This document shows positions 41,868 to 51,298 of a DNA stretch of 64,000 bases, in pieces. The translations under genes were made by a program, and so were the position numbers. The stretch spans positions 52,562-116,561 of the forward strand of contig JAJDTB010000049.1 of NCBI GenBank assembly GCA_022827345.1, written 5' to 3'. Numbering within the stretch: the first letter of the stretch is position 1; each line of letters starts with the position of its first letter. The notes under the pieces are model-generated. The model saw nothing but the letters and a program-made list of their open reading frames with translations, searched no databases and was not told where the DNA came from. The DNA comes from Gemmatimonadota bacterium (GTDB lineage Bacteria; Gemmatimonadota; Gemmatimonadetes; Longimicrobiales; Gaopeijiaceae).

Positions 41868-43649
41868 CTACCTCCCCTCCATCCAAGCCGTAGAGGCCCC
41901 TGGGGGCGCGTTGTCCGCCACATGTGCCGCCATTTGGCGGACAAGATCGGCATTTGTGAAGGGGGACCAGCCGTGGCCCTTCATCGGCGCGCCGTGGATG
42001 AACTCGCCGGCGTAGTACGGATCGGTCGTGCTTTCGAGGAACTCCTCCATGAGGTACACGGCATAGGGCAGGTAGAAGTGGTCCATCTCGGGGTTGAAGA
42101 TCCTGATCTTGCCGACCAGGTCAGGCCCGATGCGTGACCAGTTCTCCTCGGCGTAGTGGCGAAGGTCGTAGCCGTTGTCGCGCATGTAGTGCGCCACCTC
42201 GCGGTCGATGATGCCCGTGTCCAGGTCCCATAGCCGCCGCGGATAGCCGTCCTCGTCGGTGGGCCCGTAGGCCGCGTGCCAGGCATCGAGCTGCCCGGCG
42301 CCACGCCCGCGCGAGCCCTGCGCCACCTCGAGCTGGCTGATCTGGCGGTTGCTGCCCACCGGCTGGCCCTCGACCGTGCGCTGGAACATCCGTTCCGGCG
42401 CGCCCGGGACCGAGCCCGGCACGATGAACGCGCTCTCGTCCTCGTAGATGTTGACGAGCTGGTAGCGCCGGAAGTCGATCGGATCGGGGTAGTAGGTCCA
42501 GGTGCCGCCGTAGTAGGTGGGGTAGTGGAGCATCTTGGCGAGCGAAAGCCAGCCGCCGGTGGAGCCGCCGGTCATGACGCGCGCGTACGGCTCGCCGATC
42601 AGGCGGTAGTTCTCCTCGATGTAGGGGATCAGCTCTTCGTGGATGGCGTCGCCGTAGGGTCCGTTGTTGGCGGAGTTGAGGCCGTAGGAATCGTCGAAAT
42701 AGGGCGTCGGGTGCAGCAATACCGCCGCGACCACGCGCGGGAAGTCGTCGCCCATCCACGCCTGCGCGAATTCGTAGCCTGACTCGCGCAGGCCGCCCGC
42801 CTCACGCCTCATCTGCGAGAAGAGCGCTCCGCCGGACGGCGGCTCGGTGGTGAACCCGAAGACGGGGTCCAGCTGGAAGTGCCCCTCCTCGATGACCAGC
42901 GGATAGCGCATGTCCGGGTTCTCGTCGAAGCCCCGGGGCAGCAGGATTACGGCGCCGAGGTACATGGGGTGGCCCCACCACTCGGTGAGGATGTCGCTCT
43001 GGATCCTGATGCGCTTCACCCACTCGGTGTCGGGCGGGACCTCGATCGGGGGGATCTCGCCAGTGAGTTCGAACGGGATGACGTCGTCGCTGGCGGGATC
43101 GACGCGTACGCGGCGCGGCTCGCTGAAGTAGTTGCCGGGCGAGAAGGCCCAGCGCTGTCCCTCCCACTGGTCCTGGGGCGCCCAGATCGTGTGGCCGTCT
43201 GCGCGTTCGTACTGCGTGTAGACGTGCAGGATCGTCTGGACCCAGTAGTCGCCCGCGGGGAGGCCGCCGAGGCGGCGGTAGGGGTAGCCGTCGGCGCCGG
43301 CGTCGATGACCATGGCGTCGCCCGGGGCGGCCTGTTCGACGTCGGCGGAGAAGATCGGCACCTGGCCGTTGCGCTGGCGGGCCGAGTTGTAGCCGGCGAT
43401 GCGCGGCTCGGGGTCGTTGGCCGGGGCGAAGACGACGAAGAGGCGGCCGGTGAGGGGGCCGTCGTGGAGCGAGGCGTCGTGGGTGACCTCGATGCGGAGT
43501 TGGGTGGTGGAGCCGTCGCCGGGGGCCGGGGGTTGGGAGGCGGGCTGGCAGGCTGCAAGGGCTGCGACCAGGATGGCGGAAGACGCGGCCAGCGTGGTTG
43601 CGGGCGTGTTTCGACTGGGCGAACGAGTGGGCGAGTTGGGTGCGCGCAT
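41868..43649 (-). CDS. Secreted alpha/beta-hydrolase esterase-like protein, lipoprotein
   Basis: 593 residues. The ATG at 43649 follows GGAGGGACCCC. The signal ends LVAALAAC. The first ~240 residues hold a beta-rich domain (LRIEVTHDASLHDGPL, WVQTILHVYTQYERADG). The hydrolase domain has the nucleophile in MTGGSTGGWLSL and the likely acid and base near FNPEMDHFYLP. It resembles enterochelin-esterase-like enzymes; substrate unknown. The last coding residues overlap the 34-bp palindrome at 41911, suggesting that the element lies inside or recently altered the C-terminus. A 49-bp element lies 80 bp upstream. Confidence 0.8.
   Translation of the reverse strand: MRAPNSPTRSPSRNTPATTLAASSAILVAALAACQPASQPPAPGDGSTTQLRIEVTHDASLHDGPLTGRLFVVFAPANDPEPRIAGYNSARQRNGQVPIFSADVEQAAPGDAMVIDAGADGYPYRRLGGLPAGDYWVQTILHVYTQYERADGHTIWAPQDQWEGQRWAFSPGNYFSEPRRVRVDPASDDVIPFELTGEIPPIEVPPDTEWVKRIRIQSDILTEWWGHPMYLGAVILLPRGFDENPDMRYPLVIEEGHFQLDPVFGFTTEPPSGGALFSQMRREAGGLRESGYEFAQAWMGDDFPRVVAAVLLHPTPYFDDSYGLNSANNGPYGDAIHEELIPYIEENYRLIGEPYARVMTGGSTGGWLSLAKMLHYPTYYGGTWTYYPDPIDFRRYQLVNIYEDESAFIVPGSVPGAPERMFQRTVEGQPVGSNRQISQLEVAQGSRGRGAGQLDAWHAAYGPTDEDGYPRRLWDLDTGIIDREVAHYMRDNGYDLRHYAEENWSRIGPDLVGKIRIFNPEMDHFYLPYAVYLMEEFLESTTDPYYAGEFIHGAPMKGHGWSPFTNADLVRQMAAHVADNAPPGASTAWMEGR
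41911..41944. repeat. 34-bp palindromic repeat, copy 1
   Basis: Arms TTGTCCGCCA and TGGCGGACAA, 14-bp centre. Two more copies with the same 34-bp architecture lie at 52147 and 52198. It is inside the 3' coding end of the esterase gene, about 45 bp from its stop codon. Confidence 0.75.
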
Positions 43650-43728
43650 GGGGTCCCTCCGGAAGGTGCGGGTGAAGCGTGAAGGTGCGATTCGGCCGGG
43701 TGGAGCGGCAAGGGCAACGCGCGTCCGA

Positions 43729-43777
43729 CGGTTCCGCGGGGATTGCCCGGGACAGTCGAATGCTCGATTGGGACAGG
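43729..43777 (-). repeat. 49-bp dispersed element, copy B
   Basis: On the minus strand it begins CCTGTCCCA and ends GCAATCCCCGCGGAACCG, like copy A at 35213, with about 10 differences concentrated in the middle. It ends 80 bp before the esterase start codon, in the gap between the amidase and the esterase genes. Confidence 0.6.
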
Positions 43778-43806
43778 GCATGCCCGGCGGCTCGGAGGGA
43801 GCGCAG

Positions 43807-45312
43807 CTATCTCTTCTGCGACAGGTCTTCCGGGACCCGGTCGAACCATGGCCGCGCGCGCTCGAGCTGTCCGGCAAGCCGGAAGAGCGTAGCCTCGGCG
43901 CCGGCCCGGGCCGCGAAGTGCACGCCCACGGGCAGCCCCGCGGCATTCCAATGCAGAGGCACCGACATCGCCGGCTGTCCGTTGACGTTGAAGACCGGCG
44001 TCCAGGGCAGGAATTCGAAGGCGCCCTCGGCAATTCGGTCGAGGGCCCTGGCCGCCTTGATGAGGTTGCCGGACCCCAGCGCGCTCAGCAGGCCGAGCTG
44101 AAGGTGTTCGAACCGGCTCGGGGGCAGGGCGCCGATCCGTGGTGGCGGCGTCGCCACCGTGGGAGTGACCAGGATGTCGTAGTCGGTGAAGAACCGCCCG
44201 ACGGCCTTGCCGCATCGCTCGAGGAAGCGGAGCGCGCTCGCCAGCTCCCTGGCGGAAACCGCCTTCGAGACCAGGCCGAGCGCCCAGGTGAGCGGCTCCA
44301 CTTCACTCCGGCGGGGCGGCCTCCCGAGATCGTGCGTCAGGTCGCCGAACTCGGCGCCTACTTCCCCGGCGACCATGTACATGAAGGCTCGCGCAAACGC
44401 CTTGCCATCGAAGCGGGGCGTGGCTTCGGTGACACTGTGGCCGAGCTGCTCGAGCAGCGTGACCGCATCGGCTACCGCCTGTACGCAGTCCGGGTGGGGA
44501 TCGCTCGATCCCATCCACGGGACGGTCGTCCACGCAATCCGCAGGCACCCCGGATCGGCGCCGACTTCCCTGGTGAAGGGACGTTCCGGCGGCGCGATCC
44601 GGTAGGGTGCTCCGGACTCGGGCCCGTGCGTTGCGTCGAGCATTGCGGCGCTGTCGCGAACGGAACGGGTGAGCACATGCTCGGTCACCGATCCGCGCCA
44701 CGGTTCGGCGTCGCGCGGGCCCGAAGGGACTCGCCCACGGCTGGGTTTCAGCCCGAACAGCCCGCAGCACGATGCCGGGATACGAATCGAGCCCGCACCG
44801 TCCCCGCCGCCTGCCATTGGCACGATGCCCGCCGCAACCGCCGCCGCGGAGCCGCCGCTCGATCCGCCCGGCGTGCGATCCAGCGACCACGGGTTGCGGC
44901 AGGGTCCCCAAAACACCGGCTCGGTGTAGGGGAGCAGCCCGAACTCGGGCGTGTTGGTCTTGCCGAGGATGGAGACGCCGGTCGCGCGCAGGCGGCGCAC
45001 CAGTTCCGTGTCCTCCTCGACCACCAGATCCGCTGCCACCCGGCTGCCCGCAGATGTCGGGTGCCCCGCGTAGCCGCTCTGCAGGTCCTTGGCCAGGAAA
45101 GGCACTCCGACGAAGACCGCGGCGGGGTTGATACTGTCGGCGAGTACCCGCGCCTCGTCATCCATGCGGCGCACCACCGCGTTGATCGCGGGATTGACCG
45201 CTTCGAGCCGCCGCACCGCGACCTCGATCAATTCCAGAGCGGTGACCTCGCCCGCCCGCAGCAGCGCGGCGAGCGCAGTGGCATCGTGGCGGATGTACTC
45301 GTCCTGGGTCAT
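43807..45312 (-). CDS. Amidase (amidase signature family)
   Basis: 501 residues, no signal peptide from the ATG at 45312. The catalytic lysine is in [10 protein letters not shown] near residue 75; the Gly-Ser-rich signature [19 protein letters not shown] and [19 protein letters not shown] carries the cis-serine and nucleophile. The C-terminal [12 protein letters not shown] is typical. The family hydrolyses a wide range of amides; GatA is excluded by the lack of GatB/C nearby. Independent gene with the esterase downstream. Confidence 0.92.
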   Translation of the reverse strand: MTQDEYIRHDATALAALLRAGEVTALELIEVAVRRLEAVNPAINAVVRRMDDEARVLADSINPAAVFVGVPFLAKDLQSGYAGHPTSAGSRVAADLVVEEDTELVRRLRATGVSILGKTNTPEFGLLPYTEPVFWGPCRNPWSLDRTPGGSSGGSAAAVAAGIVPMAGGGDGAGSIRIPASCCGLFGLKPSRGRVPSGPRDAEPWRGSVTEHVLTRSVRDSAAMLDATHGPESGAPYRIAPPERPFTREVGADPGCLRIAWTTVPWMGSSDPHPDCVQAVADAVTLLEQLGHSVTEATPRFDGKAFARAFMYMVAGEVGAEFGDLTHDLGRPPRRSEVEPLTWALGLVSKAVSARELASALRFLERCGKAVGRFFTDYDILVTPTVATPPPRIGALPPSRFEHLQLGLLSALGSGNLIKAARALDRIAEGAFEFLPWTPVFNVNGQPAMSVPLHWNAAGLPVGVHFAARAGAEATLFRLAGQLERARPWFDRVPEDLSQKR

Positions 45313-45514
45313 GCGCTCGCTCCTGCCCGACTGCCCGGCTGCGCGCGGCGCGGCTCTCTCCGCACTCGGGGTCACAACCTGCCGGAGGTTGTCCCGAGTC
45401 CGAAGCAAGCGCACTATCTCCCTGAGTGCAACCAGCACATCCAGACGCGAGGTTCCGGCCGCTCTCGATATGGAACGGGACGCTCCGATGTGCATACCAT
45501 CGTTGAGCTGTCGC

Positions 45515-46081
45515 ATGTTCGCCAATCCCCAACTGCCGCCCGAATCCCTGCCCTCGGCGAAGGCCGTCGACTGGCAGCCGCTGCACCCGCGTTTCGTGGG
45601 TCGGCTCCAGTTCGGCGTTTTCATCCGGGTCGCGCTCTTCGCCGGGATCGGAGCCGCCCTCCACTACATGGTGGCAACAGGGCCCATGGCGGTCCTGCTT
45701 CGAGCCGCCCCCTGGCTGCCGGTGCTCGCCTGGGGCGTGTTCGGCGCGCTCTCACTGCGGGCGCTGATCTGGCCGGCCATCGCCGTGCCCCGGCGCGGCT
45801 ACGCGGTCCGGCAGCGGGACATCCTGTACAGGTCCGGCGTCCTCTGGCGCTCGGTGCGCGCGGTGCCGTTCAACCGGGTGCAGCACACCAAGACCGACAG
45901 CACGCCCCTGGACCGCCGATTCGGCCTCGCGAATCTGTCGGTGTTCCCGGCAGGAGGCGGTGCTCACAAGATCCGCGGCCTCGGCAGGGATACCGCCGAG
46001 CGCCTGCGCGCCCATGTCTCGGCCATGATCGAAGCCGAGACCGATGAAGCGACGGACGACGGTGCTGCCGGGCCGGCCTGA
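45515..46081 (+). CDS. PH-domain membrane protein (bPH2, YdbS-like)
   Basis: 188 residues from MFANPQLPP; starts at 45488 and 45470 are also possible. Two membrane helices (FIRVALFAGIGAALHYMV and WLPVLAWGVFGALSL) are followed by a bacterial PH domain: GYAVRQRDILYRSGVLWRS, VPFNRVQHTKTDSTPLDRRFGL. The next gene, YdbT-like with two or more such domains, overlaps it by 38 bp. YdbS/YdbT pairs are common membrane proteins of unclear role, sometimes linked to resistance to toxic peptides. Confidence 0.85.
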   Translation: MFANPQLPPESLPSAKAVDWQPLHPRFVGRLQFGVFIRVALFAGIGAALHYMVATGPMAVLLRAAPWLPVLAWGVFGALSLRALIWPAIAVPRRGYAVRQRDILYRSGVLWRSVRAVPFNRVQHTKTDSTPLDRRFGLANLSVFPAGGGAHKIRGLGRDTAERLRAHVSAMIEAETDEATDDGAAGPA

Positions 46082-47702
46082 CCTCGGCGTATGGCGGCGA
46101 ACGTCGCCCTTCGCCATCGTCTTCTTCCTCGGCACTACGGTCAAGACGATCGCCGGGAACTACCTGCAGGCGGCGGCGTCCCTCGGGGCCATCGCCTACC
46201 TGACCCGCTTCGAATTCCTTCCCGACAGTCTCTCCATGGGCTGGGCGATCCTCTTCGTCGTGCTCGCGATCGGAGCCATCGCGCTGCTCCGCTATTGGTT
46301 CTTCAGGTTCAGGCTCGAAGACGACAGAATCCTCATCCACCAGGGCGTCCTGAAGCGAACGGCGCTCGACCTGCCCTTCGACCGCATTCAGGGCATCAAC
46401 GTCGAACGCTCACTGGTCGACAGGATCCTGGGACTGGTGACCATTCGCCTGGACACCGCGGGCACGATCGTGGCCGAGGGGCGGCTTCCTGCGGTGAGCG
46501 GCGGCATGGCCGACTGGCTGCGCACGAGGGTGGACGGATCGCGGCGAGAAAGTTCGGGCGCAGACGATTCGGACGCTGCGACGAGCCTCGTTATCGACTC
46601 GCCCAGCGGGGCTGAGGCTGCTCGAACACCCGCAATGGGCAGCGGCCGGACGGCGGCCCGCGATCGACTTCTGCTCCGGCTGACCGCGGCCGACATGTTC
46701 CGGATCGGCCTCGCCGACCGAACGGCCCTGGTGTTCGCCGGTGCGCTCGCAGTCCTGGCGGAGGCCGCCGAGCCCGTCCAGCGGTTGATCGGCGGCGCGG
46801 TGCAGTCCGTGTGGAACTCCCTGGCCGGCCTGGGGACGCCGAGCCAGATCTTCGCCGTCGCGGCCATCGTGCTCGCGATCGTCGTTCTGTTCGTACTCGG
46901 CGCCGTGGCGAGCGCCTTGCTCCGTCACCACGACTTCACCCTGTGGCGGCGCGGGACCGCCTACCGCACGCGCGGCGGCCTCCTCACGCAGAAGGAAGTC
47001 GTTGTCGAAACGGCCAAGATCCAGCAGTTGACGCTGTCGCAGAACATCGTCATGCGCTGGTTTGGGCGTTACCGGTTCGGCGCGCTTCCCGCGGGAGCCG
47101 TACCGATGCAGGGCGCGGACACGCCCTCGAACCTCGAAATCGCCCAGAACCTCGGCGTCCCGCTGATCGAGGCCCCGCTGGCGGAGCAATTGAGGCATGA
47201 GGTGTTCGGAGCGGAGGGGGGAGGATTGACCCTGGTGCCTTCCAGCCCGGCCTTCATGCGCGTCTCGCAACACTATGTCCGCGCGCTCATGATCCGGATC
47301 GCGGTCGTGCCGATCGCCGCCGGGGCGCTGGCGCCACTGGTGTGGTCGGGGCCCGCCAGAGCCTGGATCGTGCCCGTGGCGGTCTGGTGGACCGGGTGGG
47401 TCGTTCTGTCCGGGCTGATCGCCCTGCAGTGCTGGCGCCGACGGGGTTATCTGCACGACGAAGACGGGCTGGCCAGCCGGCGGGGCCTGATCGGGAGCAA
47501 GGTCGACGCCTTCCTCTTCCGCAAGGTTCAGGGCGTGACGGTGCGCCGGTCTCCGCTGCAGCGGCGAAAGGGGCTCGCTACCGTCGAGGTGCATCTCGCG
47601 TCGGGAGTGGTGACCGTTCCATACATCGATCACGGCGCTGCGTGTCGGCTGAGGGACTACATTCTCTACACGGTGGAATCGAGCCGCCGGCGCTGGCACT
47701 GA
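46044..47702 (+). CDS. PH-domain membrane protein (bPH2, YdbT-like)
   Basis: 552 residues with six or so membrane helices in pairs, each followed by a bPH2 domain: RFRLEDDRILIHQGVLKRTALDLPFDRIQGINV (~92-125), RGGLLTQKEVVVETAKIQQL (~308), and LASRRGLIGSKVDAFLFRKVQGV (~470). This is the expected YdbT layout. It overlaps the YdbS-like gene, so the two proteins are made together. The N-terminal residues up to ~20 may be extension. Confidence 0.87.
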   Translation: MKRRTTVLPGRPDLGVWRRTSPFAIVFFLGTTVKTIAGNYLQAAASLGAIAYLTRFEFLPDSLSMGWAILFVVLAIGAIALLRYWFFRFRLEDDRILIHQGVLKRTALDLPFDRIQGINVERSLVDRILGLVTIRLDTAGTIVAEGRLPAVSGGMADWLRTRVDGSRRESSGADDSDAATSLVIDSPSGAEAARTPAMGSGRTAARDRLLLRLTAADMFRIGLADRTALVFAGALAVLAEAAEPVQRLIGGAVQSVWNSLAGLGTPSQIFAVAAIVLAIVVLFVLGAVASALLRHHDFTLWRRGTAYRTRGGLLTQKEVVVETAKIQQLTLSQNIVMRWFGRYRFGALPAGAVPMQGADTPSNLEIAQNLGVPLIEAPLAEQLRHEVFGAEGGGLTLVPSSPAFMRVSQHYVRALMIRIAVVPIAAGALAPLVWSGPARAWIVPVAVWWTGWVVLSGLIALQCWRRRGYLHDEDGLASRRGLIGSKVDAFLFRKVQGVTVRRSPLQRRKGLATVEVHLASGVVTVPYIDHGAACRLRDYILYTVESSRRRWH

Positions 47703-47780
47703 AGTGCGTGCCGGAGCCCCGGGATCGCACGCGGCCCACGCGAGTCCGCCGCCGAAGACACGAGTGACACGGAGGACCGA

Positions 47781-50222
47781 ATGAGCGTCGCAGCGGAAAC
47801 GAAGATCAACGTCGGGTTCGCGGGTGCGGTCCTTCTCACGCTCCTGCTCGCGGCGTGCGGAGACGCGCCGGGCAATGCCGCCCCGGCGAGCGGAGCCCGC
47901 GCAGACTACACCGAAGTCGCGACCGCCCTCACCACGATGATCGAGCATGAGCGCGGCCAGAAGGGCCTCGCGGCCATGTCCATCGCGCTGGTCGACGAAG
48001 AAGGCGTGGCCTGGGCGGCCGGCTTCGGCGAGCAGTCCCCCGGCGTCCCCGCCACCGCCGAGACGGTGTACAGGGTGGGCTCGGTGTCGAAACTCTTCAC
48101 CGACATCGCCGTCATGCAGCTGGCCGAGCAGGGCGAGATCGACATCGATGCGCCGGTGCGCACCTACCTCTCCGACTTCGCGCCGGACAACCGGTCGGGC
48201 ACGCCGATCACCCTGCGGCAACTCATGTCGCATCGCTCGGGGCTCATCCGCGAGCCGCCCGCGGGCAACTACTTCGACGACGGCGGCGCGAGCCTCACGG
48301 CCACGGTGGCCAGCCTGAACGGCACGCCCCTCATCTACGAGCCCGAAGCGCGCACGAAGTACTCGAACGCGGGGATCGCGGTGGTCGGATACACGCTCGA
48401 GGTGACGCAGGGCGAGCCGTTCGCCGACTACGTCAAGCGCACGGTGATCGACCCGATCGGGATGACGAGCAGCGCCTTCACCCCCGAGCCCGGGATCGTC
48501 GACGACCTCGCCCGCGCCTACATGTGGGGATTCGATCGCGGCCTCTTCGACGCCCCCACCTTCGAACTCGGGATGGCGCCGGCGGGCAGCATGTACTCGA
48601 CCGTTCTCGACCTGGCGCGCTTCATGGGAGTGATGTTCCGGCGCGGTGAGCTGGCAGACGGGGCCGCCGGCACCCCACCCGCCCGCCTCCTCGCCCCCGA
48701 GACCCTCGAAGCCATGTGGCAGCCCCAGTTCGCCGCCCCCGGCGCCACCACCGGATACGGCCTCGGCTTCGCAGTCCAGGAACGCGCCGGCGAACTCCAG
48801 CTCGGCCACGGCGGCGCCATCTACGGCTTCTCCACCCAGCTCGCCTTTCTGCCCGGCTCCCGGCTCGGCGTCGTCGTCGTCTCGGCCGTCGACGGCACCA
48901 ACACGATCACCACCCGCGTCGCCGACGCGGCGCTGCAGCTCATGCTCGCGGCGCGCGACGGCCAGCCCCTCCCCACCACCCCCACCCGCGGCACGGCGGC
49001 GATCGCCCCCGCCCTCGCACTGGAACTCGAGGGCACCTACGGCACCGGCTCGGGCGCGGTCGAGTTCGACGCCCGCGAAGGCAGCCTCTTCATGACCCCC
49101 GCGCGCGGCGGGGCGACCGTCGAGATCCGCGCCCGCGGCGACACCCTCATCGTCGACGACCGAATCGCCTTCGGCACCCGCTTCGTGCGCGAGCACGACG
49201 GCGGTGCCACCACCGCCCTCCTCCCCCTCGGCCCCGGCGGCGACCCCCTCGCCACCCTGCCCCGCCAGCCCCCCGCCGGCCGCCCCGACCTGCCCCCCGC
49301 GCACTGGAACGGCCTGATCGGCGAGTACGGCCCGGACCACAACGTCCTCTACATCCTGGAACGCAACGGGCAGCTCCACGCCCTGATCGAGTGGTTCTTC
49401 CTGTACCCGCTCGAGGAGATCTCGCGCGACATCTACGCCTTCCCCGCCGACTGGGGCCTCTATCACGGCGAGCACCTCGTGTTCTCCCGCGACGAGGACG
49501 ACCGCGCGACCTCCGTCGAGGCCGCCTCCGTCGCGTTCGCCCGCCGCGATGTCGGCACCGAGGCCGGCGGCACCTTCCGCATCGACCCCGTGCGCCCGGT
49601 CGCCGAACTGCGCGCCGAGGCCCTCGCCGCATCGCCGCCAGACGAGCCCGGCCCCTTCCGCGACTCCGAACTGGTCGAGGTCGCCACCCTCGAGCCCGGC
49701 ATCCTCCTCGACGTGCGGTACTCGACCACCAACAACTTCATGTCGTCGGTCTTCTACGACGAGCCGCGCGTCTTCCTCCAGCGCCCCGCCGCCGAAGCGG
49801 TGGCGCGCGCCCACCTGGCCCTCGCCGAGCACGGCTTCGGCCTCCTCCTCCACGACGGCTACCGCCCCTGGTACGTCACCAGGATGTTCTTCGACGCCAC
49901 CCCCGAGGAGCAAAAGCTCTTCGTCGCGGATCCGGCGAGCGGTTCGCGCCACAACCGTGGCTCGGCGATCGACCTCAACCTGTACGACCTCGCGACCGGC
50001 GAGCCCGCCGACATGGTCGGCACCTACGACGAGTTCTCGCCGCGGTCGTTCCCCAACTACCCGGGCGGGACCTCGCGGCAGAGGTGGCAGCGCGAGATCC
50101 TGCGCCGCGCGATGGAGGCGGAGGGGTTCTCGGTCTACGAAGCCGAATGGTGGCACTTCGACCACGACGACTGGCGAGAATACGCGCTCCAGAATGCGAC
50201 CTTCGGCGAACTCGGCCGCTAG
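47781..50222 (+). CDS. Beta-lactamase-fold / VanX-type D,D-dipeptidase fusion, lipoprotein
   Basis: 813 residues, ATG ten bases after GGAGG. The lipobox is LLLAAC. Residues ~40-400 are a PF00144 serine hydrolase: GSVSKL (SxxK), YSNAG (YxN), LGHGGAIYG (third motif). A beta domain follows (~410-590). The C-terminal ~220 residues are an M15D D-Ala-D-Ala dipeptidase: SRHNRGSAIDLNLYD carries the SxHxxGxAxD zinc motif and EAEWWHFD the catalytic glutamate and histidine. Both halves can in principle act on D-Ala-containing peptides, suggesting cell-wall peptide trimming. The fusion itself is unusual. Confidence 0.9.
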   Translation: MSVAAETKINVGFAGAVLLTLLLAACGDAPGNAAPASGARADYTEVATALTTMIEHERGQKGLAAMSIALVDEEGVAWAAGFGEQSPGVPATAETVYRVGSVSKLFTDIAVMQLAEQGEIDIDAPVRTYLSDFAPDNRSGTPITLRQLMSHRSGLIREPPAGNYFDDGGASLTATVASLNGTPLIYEPEARTKYSNAGIAVVGYTLEVTQGEPFADYVKRTVIDPIGMTSSAFTPEPGIVDDLARAYMWGFDRGLFDAPTFELGMAPAGSMYSTVLDLARFMGVMFRRGELADGAAGTPPARLLAPETLEAMWQPQFAAPGATTGYGLGFAVQERAGELQLGHGGAIYGFSTQLAFLPGSRLGVVVVSAVDGTNTITTRVADAALQLMLAARDGQPLPTTPTRGTAAIAPALALELEGTYGTGSGAVEFDAREGSLFMTPARGGATVEIRARGDTLIVDDRIAFGTRFVREHDGGATTALLPLGPGGDPLATLPRQPPAGRPDLPPAHWNGLIGEYGPDHNVLYILERNGQLHALIEWFFLYPLEEISRDIYAFPADWGLYHGEHLVFSRDEDDRATSVEAASVAFARRDVGTEAGGTFRIDPVRPVAELRAEALAASPPDEPGPFRDSELVEVATLEPGILLDVRYSTTNNFMSSVFYDEPRVFLQRPAAEAVARAHLALAEHGFGLLLHDGYRPWYVTRMFFDATPEEQKLFVADPASGSRHNRGSAIDLNLYDLATGEPADMVGTYDEFSPRSFPNYPGGTSRQRWQREILRRAMEAEGFSVYEAEWWHFDHDDWREYALQNATFGELGR

Positions 50223-51120
50223 CCGCCGGGCCCGGCGCCGCCCGCGCCGCCGCCACAGCTGGACCGTCGATCTCGGCCTCGCCCTCACCGCCACGATCTG
50301 GGGGCTGAACTTCACGGTCGTCAAAGCCGGTCTCGTGGAGCTCTCGCCCCTGGCCTTCAACGCCCTGCGATTCCCCTGCGCGGCGGCCGCCGTGTGGGTG
50401 CTGATGCGGAGCACCGGCCGGCAGATGCTGCCCCCGCGCAAGGACTGGCCCGCGGTCCTGCTGCTGGGAATCGTCGGCCACGTGACCTTCCAGATGGGAT
50501 TCATCCTCGGGCTGGACTGGACGCTCACCGGCAACGCCGCCCTCCTCCTCTCGACCAGTCCCGTCTGGGTGCTGGTGATCTCGTCGGCGATGGGCCGCGA
50601 GCGCTTCAATCCCTGGGTCCTCGCCGGCGTGCTGGCCACCCTGACGGGGATGGTCGTGCTCATCACCGGGGGCAGCCAGCAAATGGGCGCGGCGCGCCTC
50701 GGAGACCTCCTCGTTCTGGGCGCGGCGATCTCGTGGGGCGCGTACACGGTCTTCGGACGGCGGATGGTGAAGCGGCGCGGCGCACTCCAGATGACCGCCT
50801 GGACGCTGTGGGCCGGCCTGCCCTTCATCGTCCTGGCGGGGGTCCCGGACCTGGTCCGCACCGACTGGAGCACGGTTTCACTGACGGCGTGGCTCGGCGT
50901 GGTCTACGCGGGCGTCTTCGCCATCGGGATCGCGTACCTGCTTTGGTACCGGGGCGTGCGCACGATCGGGCAGAACCGCACCTCCATCTACCAGAATCTC
51001 GTGCCCGTTATCGCACTGATCAGCGCATGGCTGTGGCTCGCGGAGACGCCGACAACGCAGCAGCTGGCGGGCGCGGCGGTGATCCTGGCCGGGGTTGTGA
51101 TCGCGCGCAGATCGCCGTAG
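50194..51120 (+). CDS. EamA-family (DMT) exporter
   Basis: 308 residues, overlapping the end of the fusion gene by 29 bp. Ten membrane helices, two EamA repeats: IWGLNFTVVKAGL near the start of the first, and SWGAYTVFGRRMVKRRG near the start of the second. Members export amino acids, nucleotides or drugs. Substrate unknown. The N-terminal Arg-rich stretch (RRARRRPRRRH) is probably cytoplasmic or comes from a start chosen too early. Confidence 0.87.
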   Translation: MRPSANSAASRRARRRPRRRHSWTVDLGLALTATIWGLNFTVVKAGLVELSPLAFNALRFPCAAAAVWVLMRSTGRQMLPPRKDWPAVLLLGIVGHVTFQMGFILGLDWTLTGNAALLLSTSPVWVLVISSAMGRERFNPWVLAGVLATLTGMVVLITGGSQQMGAARLGDLLVLGAAISWGAYTVFGRRMVKRRGALQMTAWTLWAGLPFIVLAGVPDLVRTDWSTVSLTAWLGVVYAGVFAIGIAYLLWYRGVRTIGQNRTSIYQNLVPVIALISAWLWLAETPTTQQLAGAAVILAGVVIARRSP

Positions 51121-51298
51121 GGGCGCGAGCACCGAGAGTGGCGAGGCGCCGGGCCTGGGCCGACGGCGCCCGATTCCGTTGACCGGGCCGTGTCGCTTTG
51201 GCTAGCGTTGTGCCGGCTGGCCGGCGCCGGGAGGATTCCCGGAGCTCCGGCACGTCCCACGGATCAGCCTCAACTCGCCAATTCCCCCAGGGACCCCA

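Noticed and set aside
46410..50873. A 1487-codon open frame on the minus strand
   Set aside because: It lies antisense to the YdbT-like, fusion and EamA genes, all with clear motifs. It has no recognisable domain, only repetitive Arg/Gly/Ala/Asp-rich sequence, the usual mirror of high-GC coding DNA.
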